DNA from: Ancylomarina sp048268005
Lineage (GTDB): Bacteria; Bacteroidota; Bacteroidia; Bacteroidales; Marinifilaceae
DNA: 64,000 nucleotides
Assembly (NCBI GenBank): GCA_048268005.1
Contig: JBLWWJ010000001.1
Coordinates: 186,001-250,000, forward strand
Direction: 5' to 3'
Position numbers and translations under genes: made by a program. Positions 26,501-35,930 of the stretch are shown here, one piece after another. Numbering within the stretch: the first letter of the stretch is position 1; each line of letters opens with the position of its first letter. Below the pieces are notes generated by a model. It was not told where the DNA came from, did no database searches, and was given only the letters and a program-made list of their open reading frames with translations.

Positions 26501-28240
26501 TTAAGGTGTTGTGATCGAACCAGCTCCAGTTAAGAAGTTAAGAGAGATATTGTCACCTGCAGTAACATTCACTCTTTCCTGGTCACCACCAGTTCCTCTG
26601 AATTCAATCATGTTGTTAAGAACGATGAATTCAGCTTGCCACCAATCACAGTTCAATGTTGGTGCATCAACATACATTCTTAATTCTCCATCATTAGGAA
26701 CTCCATCAAATTTGATAACGCTATTGGTATTGTCAACTGTGAATAGGTCAGCAGGATCTCCTCCATCCCAGCCACCGAATACATTACCCATACCATAAAC
26801 CTTAGGTTCTGTAATTTCAATAGTATTGTTTTCTAAATCAACAACAACCATGTAGTATCCTTCTGTAGCAGGAACAGGAATATTATCTCCTCCAATTGCA
26901 TAAACATCGTTAGTAGCATCTCCTGTTTTACCGAAATCGCCACCAGCCCACTCAGCTTGAGGAGCACATTTAAATTCTCCAGATCCTTTCATCCAAACAA
27001 TCTTCCAGAATAATTCAGGATGACTGTTAACAGGAACAAATTGAAGTTCGTTTTTCCAATCCCAGTTTTCATCATCCGGACCAACACCATTACCAGTCAT
27101 GTAAAGTTCAGTTGGGAAAACAGGTTTAGCTTCAATGGTATAAGTACCAGCATTTAGATCGACAGTAATGTTGTAAACAGCATCTCCACCATCAAAGGTA
27201 ATATTATCATTTTTTCCTTTAGGAGCTAAAATACCAGAATTACCTTTTTCTCCGATGTTACCCCAATCTAAATCTCCCCAGCTTTTTTGACCAATAAATT
27301 TGAATTCAGCACCATCTTGCAATTGTTTTTCAATAGTGAAAACACCTTCACTTTTCTTGGTCATGGCAACCGCATTTCCAGCATCCCAGAATGGATCTGT
27401 AGAGTTGTAACCACCTACCAAGTAAAGATTGTCGTAATCAAATCCATAAGTAGTTGACTCTACAACATGTGAAGTAATTGTAAGTGTACTTGATACAAAA
27501 TCAGCTTCAACTTTATACCAGCCTGTTTCACCAGTAAATTTGAAATTACCCGCATCATCTCCGGCTGCTTCAATATTATCAGAAGTTGTTGCAAATTTAC
27601 CGAAGTTATAGTCGTAACCACCATCTTCTTGCTGTTTTGAGAATTTAAATAAACCATCTTTTGAAAGTTTCAGATACTTTGTGAAGATGTTATCCGCACC
27701 ATATGCTTTTAGGGCATCTGTTACTTCAGTAGAAGCTGTAGCTGATCCAAATATAAATAAATCAGAAGGAATTGGTACATCAAGATAAGGCGTTACTTTC
27801 ATACTAATAGAAGCCGAATATAAACTATTAAGCTGTTCATTAGTAAATGCTCTAACTCTAGCTTCAAGCTCAACCATTTTAGCAGGAGCATATCTGCTGG
27901 ATATCAAAGTATTTAAACCTCCTACTGTAATTGTAGTATTTATCTCAGATACTCTATCAAATTCCAGGGCGTTTTTAAATTCATTACCTATAGTATCAAT
28001 TTGAACATAGTATCGAACCCCAATAGGGTCAGCATAAGTAGCTGCAGACCAACTTAGTTCGACAATAGTATCATTTTCATTCTTTTTCTCAAGAACCAAA
28101 TCTATTTCTTCGGTTAATGGCTCAAGTACCGGAGCTGTTCCTTGAACTGGCTCAGTTACATTTGGTGTTTCAAAATCGTCTTCGCAAGCGATAAATAGAA
28201 CAGCAAATAAGCTCAAAAATATATATTTCAACTTGTTCAT
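26501..28240 (-). CDS. SusE/SusF-type starch-binding lipoprotein (long)
   Basis: A 579-residue outer-membrane lipoprotein (lipobox FIACEDD). It starts with a SusE N-terminal domain of Ig type (PVLEPLTEEIDLVLEKKN ... VELSWSAATY). Three or four starch-binding beta-sandwich modules follow, recognised by LYLVGGYNSTDPFWD, LYMTGNGVGPDDENW and repeated EFKFIGQKSWGD or EFKCAPQAEWAGGDFG segments. SusE and SusF proteins hold starch on the cell surface through Trp/Phe-rich sites. It follows the shorter SusE-like gene, separated by a hairpin, in the same operon. Confidence 0.88.
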   Translation of the reverse strand: MNKLKYIFLSLFAVLFIACEDDFETPNVTEPVQGTAPVLEPLTEEIDLVLEKKNENDTIVELSWSAATYADPIGVRYYVQIDTIGNEFKNALEFDRVSEINTTITVGGLNTLISSRYAPAKMVELEARVRAFTNEQLNSLYSASISMKVTPYLDVPIPSDLFIFGSATASTEVTDALKAYGADNIFTKYLKLSKDGLFKFSKQQEDGGYDYNFGKFATTSDNIEAAGDDAGNFKFTGETGWYKVEADFVSSTLTITSHVVESTTYGFDYDNLYLVGGYNSTDPFWDAGNAVAMTKKSEGVFTIEKQLQDGAEFKFIGQKSWGDLDWGNIGEKGNSGILAPKGKNDNITFDGGDAVYNITVDLNAGTYTIEAKPVFPTELYMTGNGVGPDDENWDWKNELQFVPVNSHPELFWKIVWMKGSGEFKCAPQAEWAGGDFGKTGDATNDVYAIGGDNIPVPATEGYYMVVVDLENNTIEITEPKVYGMGNVFGGWDGGDPADLFTVDNTNSVIKFDGVPNDGELRMYVDAPTLNCDWWQAEFIVLNNMIEFRGTGGDQERVNVTAGDNISLNFLTGAGSITTP

Positions 28241-28260
28241 AATTTTAAATTTATTGTTAA

Positions 28261-28298
28261 ATCAGGATGTTGCAAAGTGACCATTACAACATCCTGAT
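28261..28298 (-). terminator. Intra-operon hairpin between two susE-like genes
   Basis: A 12-bp perfect stem ATCAGGATGTTG / CAACATCCTGAT with a 14-nt loop lies 9 bp after the stop of the shorter susE gene. The T-run is short, so it may only reduce or protect the transcript. Confidence 0.65.
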
Positions 28299-28307
28299 GA
28301 AATATAT

Positions 28308-29363
28308 TTATTTCTTTATCAGTTCGTATTTATAATCAGGAGTACTTAGGTCAAGAATAATAAGATAAGTACCTGCCTCCGGAACTGCAATATTAGTACC
28401 TCCAGCATCCATTGTGCCATCAGCATCAGTGTCACCTAAGTTAAGTCCCCAGTCATCGTTAGTTCTAAACTTAATACCTGTTTCTCCAAGATCACCACTT
28501 GCTGTAAGTTCCAATTCTAATTCTAAACGTTTAGTCTCAAAATTGTATACCATATCGGTATCTGAATCCCAACCAGTAGGAGTACTAGATCCAATAACAC
28601 CCCAATTACGAACTTCTGTAGTGTAGGTTTTAGCTAAAGTATCAACTTTAACCCACTGCATACCTGCTTCACCAATTACAATGTTATCATCAGAATCAAG
28701 ATTTCCGTTAGAACCTCCAAATTCTACACCATCCCAGTTAGGTTGTGTTGCGAATTTAAATTCATCAGCAGCAGATTTGAAATAGATATAACCTTCGTAT
28801 TTCTCATTCTCTTCAGCTGAATAAATAACAGGTGCGTTTGCAGGAAGCCATTGTTTAGCTTCATCAGTGTGCTGATGTGTACCAGTTACGTATAGTTTTG
28901 GTAGTCCTGCATCGAAAATAGTAAGTACAGTATTGATTGTTGCAGAGTAAGTTGGGACAACTAGATCAGAAACAGTTGCTTTAACTCTAAATTCAATGTC
29001 TGTAGCTGTTAAGGGTAGATATTCTGCATCAAATAACTTTTTGTTAATTTCTGCAATAGTAATATCGATAGTTGTGTTTGTGCCTGCGTTAATTTCTAAT
29101 GCATTCGCAAACTCATTATCCTTAGTATCAAATTGAACAGTATATGTGGTTGCTAAATCAAAACCATAATCAGCTCCAGTCCAACTTAATGTGATCCATT
29201 TATCGTTTTTATTCTCCTTTAAGAAAATATATGATGAACCTTCTTCTAAACCGGTAACTACAGGTGCAACAGCAGTATCAATAACAGGGCTGATGTCATC
29301 ATCTTCACATGAGAAAAAGCTAACTGCAAGAAGTAATATTAGTAAGTATTTTATATTCTTCAT
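28308..29363 (-). CDS. SusE-type starch-binding lipoprotein
   Basis: A 351-residue outer-membrane lipoprotein (lipobox FFSCEDDD). It carries a SusE N-terminal Ig-like domain (about 35-145; WITLSWTGADYGFDLATTY) and two starch-binding beta-sandwich modules (LYVTGTHQHTDEAKQW and WGVIGSSTPTGWDSDTDM) with FKFATQPNWDGVEFG and IKFRTNDDWGLNLGD segments. It should bind alpha-glucan at the cell surface and pass it to SusCD. It follows susD by 18 bp. Confidence 0.9.
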   Translation of the reverse strand: MKNIKYLLILLLAVSFFSCEDDDISPVIDTAVAPVVTGLEEGSSYIFLKENKNDKWITLSWTGADYGFDLATTYTVQFDTKDNEFANALEINAGTNTTIDITIAEINKKLFDAEYLPLTATDIEFRVKATVSDLVVPTYSATINTVLTIFDAGLPKLYVTGTHQHTDEAKQWLPANAPVIYSAEENEKYEGYIYFKSAADEFKFATQPNWDGVEFGGSNGNLDSDDNIVIGEAGMQWVKVDTLAKTYTTEVRNWGVIGSSTPTGWDSDTDMVYNFETKRLELELELTASGDLGETGIKFRTNDDWGLNLGDTDADGTMDAGGTNIAVPEAGTYLIILDLSTPDYKYELIKK

Positions 29364-29381
29364 AACGTATTTTTTAATCTA

Positions 29382-30959
29382 TTAATAACCTGAAATATTC
29401 GACAGATTTGGATTTGCATTGATATCTGACGATGGGATAGGGAATACATTATATTTTGCATTTGTACTTGTTCCTTCCGCAACAGCACCTTTCCATGGCC
29501 ATGTGTAATCGCCACCAGTTAATTTCCCAAATCTAATAAGGTCAGTTCTTCTGTGACATTCCCAGTATAACTCACGTCCTCTTTCGTCTAGAATGAAATC
29601 TAAAGTTAAATCAGCTTCTACAATATTGGCAGTAGTATTACCATATGCTCTTTCTCTTAGTTCATTAATATAACCTACGGCTTTTGATTTTGTTCCTCCT
29701 GAACCACCACGTAATACCGCTTCAGCATACATTAAATAGAAATCACCCAATCTGTAAAGTGGAAAATCTGTATCCGGAAAAGAAAGATTTGAACCAACAG
29801 CCCCTGTTGAAGTAATATTTTTGAATTTACGAAGAGCGTATCCGTCTCTAAAGTTGAAAATATCACCAATCTCTAAGTTTTGTCCTTCGGTAAAGAACAT
29901 ACCTCTTTTATCTGTTCCTGTTGCATCAGGGAAAAGTTCTACAAAAGATTTTGTGGTTCTGTTACCACCCCAGCCTCCGTCAATACCAGACTCGCTAGCA
30001 GGCATATCGCCTCCAACTGTTGAGTGAATGATAAAAGTCATTCCACCCCAAGACTGAGAGCTATTACCATCTGAAGCTATTGGGAAAATGATCTCATTTG
30101 TTCTTAAATGATTATCTGCTAAAAATAAATTGGTATAGTCAGATTCAATTGAGTAACCACCATCAATAATCTTATTCGAATAGGTAATTGCTTCTGTGTA
30201 TTTAGGTACGCCAATATATACTTCAGCATTTAAGTACATTTTTGCCAAGATTGCCCATGCCAGACCTTTATCTGCTCTACCATACTCATTGGTCATTGGA
30301 TCGGCTAGATCAGACTCAATAGTAGTTAGTTCCAATTCGATATAATCGAATAATTTTTGCTGTGTAGCCATCTCAGGAAAGAAGAATGAACCAATTTCAT
30401 CTTTTTCAGTTACAAACGGACCACGTCCAAACATATCTAACATATGATAATAGCTTAAAGCTCTTAAGACTCTAGCTTCATCATTAAAGGCTTTGTATTC
30501 TGATTTGCCTTCGGTTAGTTTAATTAGATTATTACAGTACGTAATTTGAAGTGAAATTCTGTAATACATTGCCTTTACAAATTCATTCGCACTGTCCCAG
30601 TCCTGGTCATGTAAATCTCTTAAGTTTCCATCGTTCCAAGCACAAATTGCTTCATCAGTTGGAAGTTCTTGGTGATTCCATAACAGTCTTAAATAAGAAG
30701 AAAACCCACCATTTATACTACTGATATCAGGATCCCCATCAACACCCGTTTGTCCGCCTAGAATTAGGCCAGCATAACATTTTGCTAAAAGTTGCTTATA
30801 TGATTCAGCATCCGTCAGAACATTTTCACCTGTTTTTATATCCTCATCTAGAGGTACCGTATCCAAATCATCAACACACGACACACATGCAAACAATAAT
30901 GCAAATGCTATCATGATATAATTTGTTTTAAAATATTTCTTATCCATAATTAATAACAT
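29382..30959 (-). CDS. susD: SusD/RagB-family starch-binding lipoprotein, module 1
   Basis: A 525-residue lipoprotein with lipobox CVSCVDD. It shows the SusD/RagB pattern: LLAKCYAGLILGG near the N-terminus, the helical repeat EARVLRALSYYHMLDMFGRGPFV, and the late FILDERGRELYWECHRRTDLIRFGKL, then PIPSSDINANPNLSN. It is the lid of the SusC encoded 8 bp upstream and shows strong similarity to the second SusD at 35931-37514. ATG codons at 30959 and 30947 both fit; the latter places the signal peptide closer to the start. Confidence 0.94.
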   Translation of the reverse strand: MLLIMDKKYFKTNYIMIAFALLFACVSCVDDLDTVPLDEDIKTGENVLTDAESYKQLLAKCYAGLILGGQTGVDGDPDISSINGGFSSYLRLLWNHQELPTDEAICAWNDGNLRDLHDQDWDSANEFVKAMYYRISLQITYCNNLIKLTEGKSEYKAFNDEARVLRALSYYHMLDMFGRGPFVTEKDEIGSFFFPEMATQQKLFDYIELELTTIESDLADPMTNEYGRADKGLAWAILAKMYLNAEVYIGVPKYTEAITYSNKIIDGGYSIESDYTNLFLADNHLRTNEIIFPIASDGNSSQSWGGMTFIIHSTVGGDMPASESGIDGGWGGNRTTKSFVELFPDATGTDKRGMFFTEGQNLEIGDIFNFRDGYALRKFKNITSTGAVGSNLSFPDTDFPLYRLGDFYLMYAEAVLRGGSGGTKSKAVGYINELRERAYGNTTANIVEADLTLDFILDERGRELYWECHRRTDLIRFGKLTGGDYTWPWKGAVAEGTSTNAKYNVFPIPSSDINANPNLSNISGY

Positions 30960-30966
30960 TTATCAA

Positions 30967-33939
30967 TTAAAATTTCAAGTTTAATCCAAACAAGAATGTT
31001 CTTGGTCTTGGATATACATCATTGTCAATACCTCCGTTTACTTCAGGGTCTAATCCGCTGTAATCAGTGAAAGTAAATGCATTTTGAACAGTTGCAAATG
31101 CTCGTGCGTTAAAATCAAAACCTAATAGAGGTTTCAGTAGTTTAGTGAAGTTATAGCCAAGAGTGATATTATCTATCTTTAAAAATGATGCATCTTCAAG
31201 GAAATAATCAGAGTACTGTTGTGCAGTTTCAAATTTCGACTTATTAATTTCAGAAGGCATGTTTGTTAAGTACTCATTTACCGTCATTTCTTGGTAACGA
31301 CCACCTACAATAACATTGTTATAGATTTGTCCTCCGATTCCAATTCTACCATTAAATCCAAAATCGAAATCTTTATACTTGATATAAGAAGAGAATCCCA
31401 TATTATAATCCTGAGCAGGATCTTCGGCATAATACTTATCGTCCGATGTAATCTGACCATCTTTATTTCTATCTACATAAAGACCTTCGATCGGTTTTCC
31501 GTTAGTATTATAAACTTGCTCGTATACATAGAATGTGTTTAGTGCATGACCAACTGCATTTTTTTGAATCGTGTTTCCTACACCAACACCACTAATTCCG
31601 CCTACATCTACACCTTTATAATTAGGATCATCATAATTTGTTAAACGTGTAATTTCGTTCTTATTATAAGCTAGGTTAAATCCAACTTCCCAATATAAAT
31701 CATCTTTATCCATTAGGATACCATTAATAGAGAATTCAAAACCATTGTTCTCAAGGTCTCCAACATTGGTTAGAAGTAAGTCGGTAAAGTTTGTTCCGGC
31801 AGGAACTGGGATGGTATTTAAAAGATCTTCAGTTTTACGCTTATAAATATCTAGTGAACCGTTAATTCTATTATTTAATAATCCAAAGTCGATACCTGCA
31901 TTGTATGTCGTTGTTTTTTCCCATTGTAAACCTTCGTCGTATCCATCAGGTCTTATTAAAGTATAAAATTGATTTCCAAATTGATACCTGGTTCTTGAAT
32001 CACTTAATCGGAAAAGGCCCATATATGGGTAGTCACCTTGACCTAATTCTTGCTGACCTGTTATACCATAACCCAATCGAACTTTAAGGCTACTAATTGC
32101 CTCAACATTTTTAACGAAAGCTTCTTCACTCATTCTCCATGCAAAAGCTGCTGAAGGGAAAGTTCCCCATCTGTTATCTTTGTGGAATCTTGAAGAACCA
32201 TCTCTACGTAAAGTAGCTGTAAGGATATATTTATCTTTAAAGGTGTAATTGGCTCTACCAAAGAATGAAACCAAATAGTTTTCTGTTTCATTTTTTGAGT
32301 CTTCAATAGTTGTATTTTCTCTATCTATTTCAAAAGCTGAAGATTTTGACCAAAAATGTTGCCACTCATAACCTCCCATTACATTAATTTTACTACTTAA
32401 TGATGGAAGATCTTTATTGTAGGTCAAGTAAAAGTCTACTAATTCATTCTTTTTTTCTTGAGTATAATCTCTATTTACACCTGAAGATGGAGTTTGTACC
32501 CATGCAGCACTTAGATCTGTATCAACATTACCTTCACTATCAGAGTAATCATATCCTAATTTAACACTTGCTTTTAAATCAGGAAGGAAATGTAATTTGT
32601 AATCTGCCTGGAAGTCAGCAATTACTCTTGATACATCAGATTTGTCATCTTTTTGTTGCAGCTGAGCAACAGGGTTGCGAGTTCCGTTTACGTTTCTAGA
32701 ACCATCACTCATTAACCAAGTTGTATAACCGCCGTAAATACCTGTTTTATTAAAAACTGATTGAGTTGGGTCATAGCGTAATGCACTTCCTATGGCTCCT
32801 TTATCCGCAAAGCGATTTTCAATCATCATGTATTTTACACCCATATTAATCTTTAGATGGTCATCTAAAAAACTAGGATTTACATTTAATGTTCCTGTGG
32901 TTCTTTGCATTTCAGATGTCTGTAATATACCACTTTGATCTGTGTAACCAGCTGAAGCTCTAAATGGAATATTTTTATAAGAACCTGAAATACCAATATT
33001 ATGCTCTTGGCCAGTTGCATTTCTGTAAATTTCATCTTGCCAATCAGTTGATGCTTTACCCATTAATGCAGGATTAACAGACGAGTTTGTAAGAGCTCTC
33101 TCATTAACAAGAGTTCTATACTCATCAGCATTTAAAACATCTATGGTTTCTTTAATTGTACCAATTGAAAACTTGTTATCGTAGGTGATCTGTAATTTCT
33201 GACCAGCTTTACCTTTTTTAGTTGTTATAAGGATCACACCATTAGAAGCACGTGAACCGTAAATAGCAGTAGAAGATGCATCTTTTAATACAGTAAATGT
33301 TTCAATATCATTTGGATTCAGTGAACTCAAAACATTACTCATGCCATCAATCCCTTTGCTATCTAAAGGCATTCCATCGATTACAATTAGTGGGTCGTTA
33401 CTTGCAGACATTGAAGATCCTCCACGAATTCGAATTGTGGATCCAGAACCAGGAGCACCACCATCACTGATGATTTGTACACCAGCAACTTTACCAACAA
33501 TTAAATCTTGAGGAGAACTAGTTGATCCTTGGTTAAAGTCATCAGCTTTTACTGAAAACACCGCTCCAGTTGCATCGTCCTTTCTTACTTGACCATAACC
33601 AATAACCATGACTTCGGAAAGGTTTTCGACGTCAGCACTTAAAACAACGTTCACTTGAGTTTGCTCGCCTACTAATACCTCTTGACCTTTATAGCCAATA
33701 AAAGAAAAAACTAATGTAGAATTGGCATTTGCAGAGATAGTAAATTTGCCATCAATGTTTGTGCTTGTCCCTACAGTTGTGCCTTTAACAACTACAGAAA
33801 CACCAGGTATTCCCATGCCATCGTTTGCATCGGTAACTGTACCAGTTACTACTCTCTCTTGAGCTTGCGAAATGGTAATTGAACATACCATAACCAACAA
33901 GAGAAGCAGCTTTCTGAACATACTAATGTTAAGTTTCAT
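30967..33939 (-). CDS. susC: SusC/RagA-family TonB-linked transporter, starch module 1
   Basis: A 990-residue TonB-dependent transporter with a signal peptide (MFRKLLLLLVMVCSITISQAQ within the first 27 residues), a carboxypeptidase-regulatory-like domain (TGTVTDANDGMGIPGVSVVV), the plug (VMVIGYGQVRKDDATG; GKVAGVQIISDGGAPGSG; PLIVIDGMPLD) and a barrel ending in NLKF. It imports maltodextrins with its SusD. The N-terminal 25 residues are almost the same as in the second SusC (37526-40501), so the two modules probably arose by duplication. Transcription probably starts near 34164 in a conserved leader. Confidence 0.95.
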   Translation of the reverse strand: MKLNISMFRKLLLLLVMVCSITISQAQERVVTGTVTDANDGMGIPGVSVVVKGTTVGTSTNIDGKFTISANANSTLVFSFIGYKGQEVLVGEQTQVNVVLSADVENLSEVMVIGYGQVRKDDATGAVFSVKADDFNQGSTSSPQDLIVGKVAGVQIISDGGAPGSGSTIRIRGGSSMSASNDPLIVIDGMPLDSKGIDGMSNVLSSLNPNDIETFTVLKDASSTAIYGSRASNGVILITTKKGKAGQKLQITYDNKFSIGTIKETIDVLNADEYRTLVNERALTNSSVNPALMGKASTDWQDEIYRNATGQEHNIGISGSYKNIPFRASAGYTDQSGILQTSEMQRTTGTLNVNPSFLDDHLKINMGVKYMMIENRFADKGAIGSALRYDPTQSVFNKTGIYGGYTTWLMSDGSRNVNGTRNPVAQLQQKDDKSDVSRVIADFQADYKLHFLPDLKASVKLGYDYSDSEGNVDTDLSAAWVQTPSSGVNRDYTQEKKNELVDFYLTYNKDLPSLSSKINVMGGYEWQHFWSKSSAFEIDRENTTIEDSKNETENYLVSFFGRANYTFKDKYILTATLRRDGSSRFHKDNRWGTFPSAAFAWRMSEEAFVKNVEAISSLKVRLGYGITGQQELGQGDYPYMGLFRLSDSRTRYQFGNQFYTLIRPDGYDEGLQWEKTTTYNAGIDFGLLNNRINGSLDIYKRKTEDLLNTIPVPAGTNFTDLLLTNVGDLENNGFEFSINGILMDKDDLYWEVGFNLAYNKNEITRLTNYDDPNYKGVDVGGISGVGVGNTIQKNAVGHALNTFYVYEQVYNTNGKPIEGLYVDRNKDGQITSDDKYYAEDPAQDYNMGFSSYIKYKDFDFGFNGRIGIGGQIYNNVIVGGRYQEMTVNEYLTNMPSEINKSKFETAQQYSDYFLEDASFLKIDNITLGYNFTKLLKPLLGFDFNARAFATVQNAFTFTDYSGLDPEVNGGIDNDVYPRPRTFLFGLNLKF

Positions 33940-34178
33940 AAATTTAAAATTTAAGATAAATAAGAAGTTAGATGTAATGATAGCTTTCTGATATAGAGTT
34001 TAATTTTAAATCGTTTCCGAAAGAAATACCACTCTATTACATGATTCTATCAAGTTTCGATTTAGTAACTAGTTTACAATTATTGAGCTCAATGTTTCCG
34101 ACTATGAATCTTCCTTTATTGTATTCTAATTATTACCTAAATCTTTAGTTAGCCTTAATTATTTTCTACATAAATATA
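33940..34178 (-). promoter_or_regulatory. Long conserved 5' leader and -7 box of susC module 1
   Basis: On the minus strand TATATTTA (34171-34178) resembles the Bacteroidota -7 box TAnnTTTG. The leader of about 225 nt that would follow contains a stretch (34075-34122) nearly identical to the leader of susC module 2. That stretch includes the palindrome ATTGAGCTCAAT and the block TTCCGACTATGAATCTTCC on the plus strand. Conservation of a non-coding leader suggests regulation at the RNA or DNA level. Confidence 0.55.
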
Positions 34179-34233
34179 TGAAGTGCCTGATCAATCACAT
34201 AAGTTAATGAATGTTAAAAGCTCTGAAAATCGT

Positions 34234-34257
34234 CGCAAACGTCACCGCAAACGTTTG
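34234..34257. promoter_or_regulatory. Tandem LacI-type operators upstream of susC module 1
   Basis: Two CGCAAACG elements (34234-34241 and 34246-34253) lie 12 bp apart, the second inside the perfect palindrome CAAACGTTTG (34248-34257). The same pair with the same spacing lies before susC module 2, between that gene and the divergent lacI gene. It sits upstream of the predicted -7 box, a position that allows either activation or repression by the LacI protein. Confidence 0.75.
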
Positions 34258-34261
34258 ATAT

Positions 34262-34738
34262 TATCATATATGTATGTTTGAATATGTGTGTCATAGAATA
34301 AGGTTTAATTTTATTATTATTTATTCCAAATATTAACACTTTAGGATAGGGGTTAGAATTCTGTTTGAAGTCTTACTTCGAATAGTATCAGTGTTTTAAT
34401 AAAGTTTAGTCGACATACTAATATAAGAAAAATTAGTGAAAAGTGAATAGTAAATTATAGATGAGAGTGCGAAAGACATTGGATGGCCGTATCAAAATTT
34501 TGTATATGACATTTGATATAGGTGAAGAAAATGAAGGAGGTAGTTAATACTTTTGGAGCTGAAATTATAAAACGGATGTACTTGTTGCATGTTTGTATGT
34601 GTTGAGAGTAGTGGATTTCTCGTATTATGCAATGATAGAGGGGGAGATTTAAGATCTAAAAGTTAGAAGCTACGAGTTAGTCTAAGAAGAAATATATTGA
34701 TAAGAGTAGTCACAGGTATATTGTGAAGAAGGCATTTG
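34262..34738. other. Gene-free stretch between susE-type and susC genes
   Basis: About 480 bp of AT-rich sequence without a convincing ORF, RNA gene or repeat. A 24-codon frame near 34530, preceded by GAAGGAGG-like sequence, is too short to claim as a gene. Confidence 0.5.
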
Positions 34739-34775
34739 AAAAAAGGTCGTTTATTTAAAATAAACGACCTTTTTT
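34739..34775 (-). terminator. Strong terminator of the second susCD operon
   Basis: The stem GGTCGTTTATT / AATAAACGACC is flanked by six A residues on one side and six T residues on the other, so it can work in both directions. It ends the susC-susD-susE module 2 transcript on the minus strand. Confidence 0.93.
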
Positions 34776-34779
34776 GATA

Positions 34780-35919
34780 TTAATAAATTGTTACGGTTTT
34801 ATTGCCGAGATCAACAGTTATGATATGTTTTCCTTCAGTTCCCTTAAACCAAAGGTTTTGGTCACCATCTTCTCTATCTGCTTGTAATGCATTTTCAAGA
34901 TTAGAACTTACACCTCCACTGAAAAATGGGAAATTATATGAAGTTGGTCCCCAATCTTTTTGCCCCAAGAAACGGAATCTGTCTAAGGCAAATTCTGTAA
35001 TGGTCTGATAGACATTTGGCGCAATATTTACCATTTCTACAGCTTTACCAGGATCCCATCCTGCATCCGGAACACCCGCTCCAACAATATAGATTCTGGA
35101 ATTGTCATCTGCATGTGCAGCATCCAGTATTATTGATTTGGTGTTTAAATCAACTGTAATGGTGTAGTCTCCTGGAGTTCCTTTAAACCAAAGGTTCTCA
35201 TCTCCATCTTCACGATCATCTTGTCTGGCATTTTCGAAGTTGCTGTCAACATAGCCAGTGAAGTCTGGGAAAATGTATTTGATCGGATCCCAATCTTTTT
35301 GTCCCAAGAAACGGAAACGTTCCACTGCAAAAGTTGTTGTTGCACGATAAACGTTTGGTGCAATATTTACCATTTCGACAGCATCGCTTGGATTCCATCC
35401 TGCTGGTACAGCTCCACCTACCATATAGATACGAGAACCATCATCATTAGGATCCGCTAATTTATATAGTGTGAAATTTGTTTCAATAGCTTCAGAAGCG
35501 ATAATTGCTGAGTTTGATGCTAGAGAAGCAGTAACTCTTAATAGAACGATTACCGGTTTTTCTGCTTCAAAATCATTTCGCACTAGCATGCTGTTTACAA
35601 CACTACTTTTTAAACTGATAAAATTATTGGTTGTTTCACCCAATTCAATAGGGTTAGAGAAATCACCACCATCTTTATCGGCTTGTAATTTATAGGTCAC
35701 CTCTGTTGGTACTCCATAGTCAGCACTTGACCATTTGAATGCAATGTTGTTCTCGCCAGTTGCCTCACTGATAATATAAGCCTCCCCATTTTCAGGAAGT
35801 TGAAGAACTGGTTTTTCCGGATTAACACTCAGGTATACCTGGTTCTCATCCTCGGTACATCCAGAGAATAAGGCTAATCCAGCCATTAATGCAGAATATA
35901 ATATTTTTTTCATCTTCAT
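34780..35919 (-). CDS. SusE/SusF-type starch-binding lipoprotein with tandem repeats
   Basis: A 379-residue lipoprotein (lipobox LFSGCTED). After an Ig-like SusE N-terminal domain (about 30-150) there are two starch-binding modules of about 107 residues. They are highly similar to each other: RIYMVGGAVPAGWNPSDAVE versus RIYIVGAGVPDAGWDPGKAV, both followed by MVNIAPNVY, RFRFLGQKDW and NLWFKGT. The near-identity points to a recent internal duplication. It is the only SusE/F protein of module 2 and should bind alpha-glucan at the surface. Confidence 0.9.
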   Translation of the reverse strand: MKMKKILYSALMAGLALFSGCTEDENQVYLSVNPEKPVLQLPENGEAYIISEATGENNIAFKWSSADYGVPTEVTYKLQADKDGGDFSNPIELGETTNNFISLKSSVVNSMLVRNDFEAEKPVIVLLRVTASLASNSAIIASEAIETNFTLYKLADPNDDGSRIYMVGGAVPAGWNPSDAVEMVNIAPNVYRATTTFAVERFRFLGQKDWDPIKYIFPDFTGYVDSNFENARQDDREDGDENLWFKGTPGDYTITVDLNTKSIILDAAHADDNSRIYIVGAGVPDAGWDPGKAVEMVNIAPNVYQTITEFALDRFRFLGQKDWGPTSYNFPFFSGGVSSNLENALQADREDGDQNLWFKGTEGKHIITVDLGNKTVTIY

Positions 35920-35930
35920 TTGATTTTAGA

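Noticed and set aside
34500..34620. Short ORF of 24 codons with upstream GGAGG in the susC/susE gap
   Set aside because: Too short and without similarity or terminator; chance is enough to explain it.
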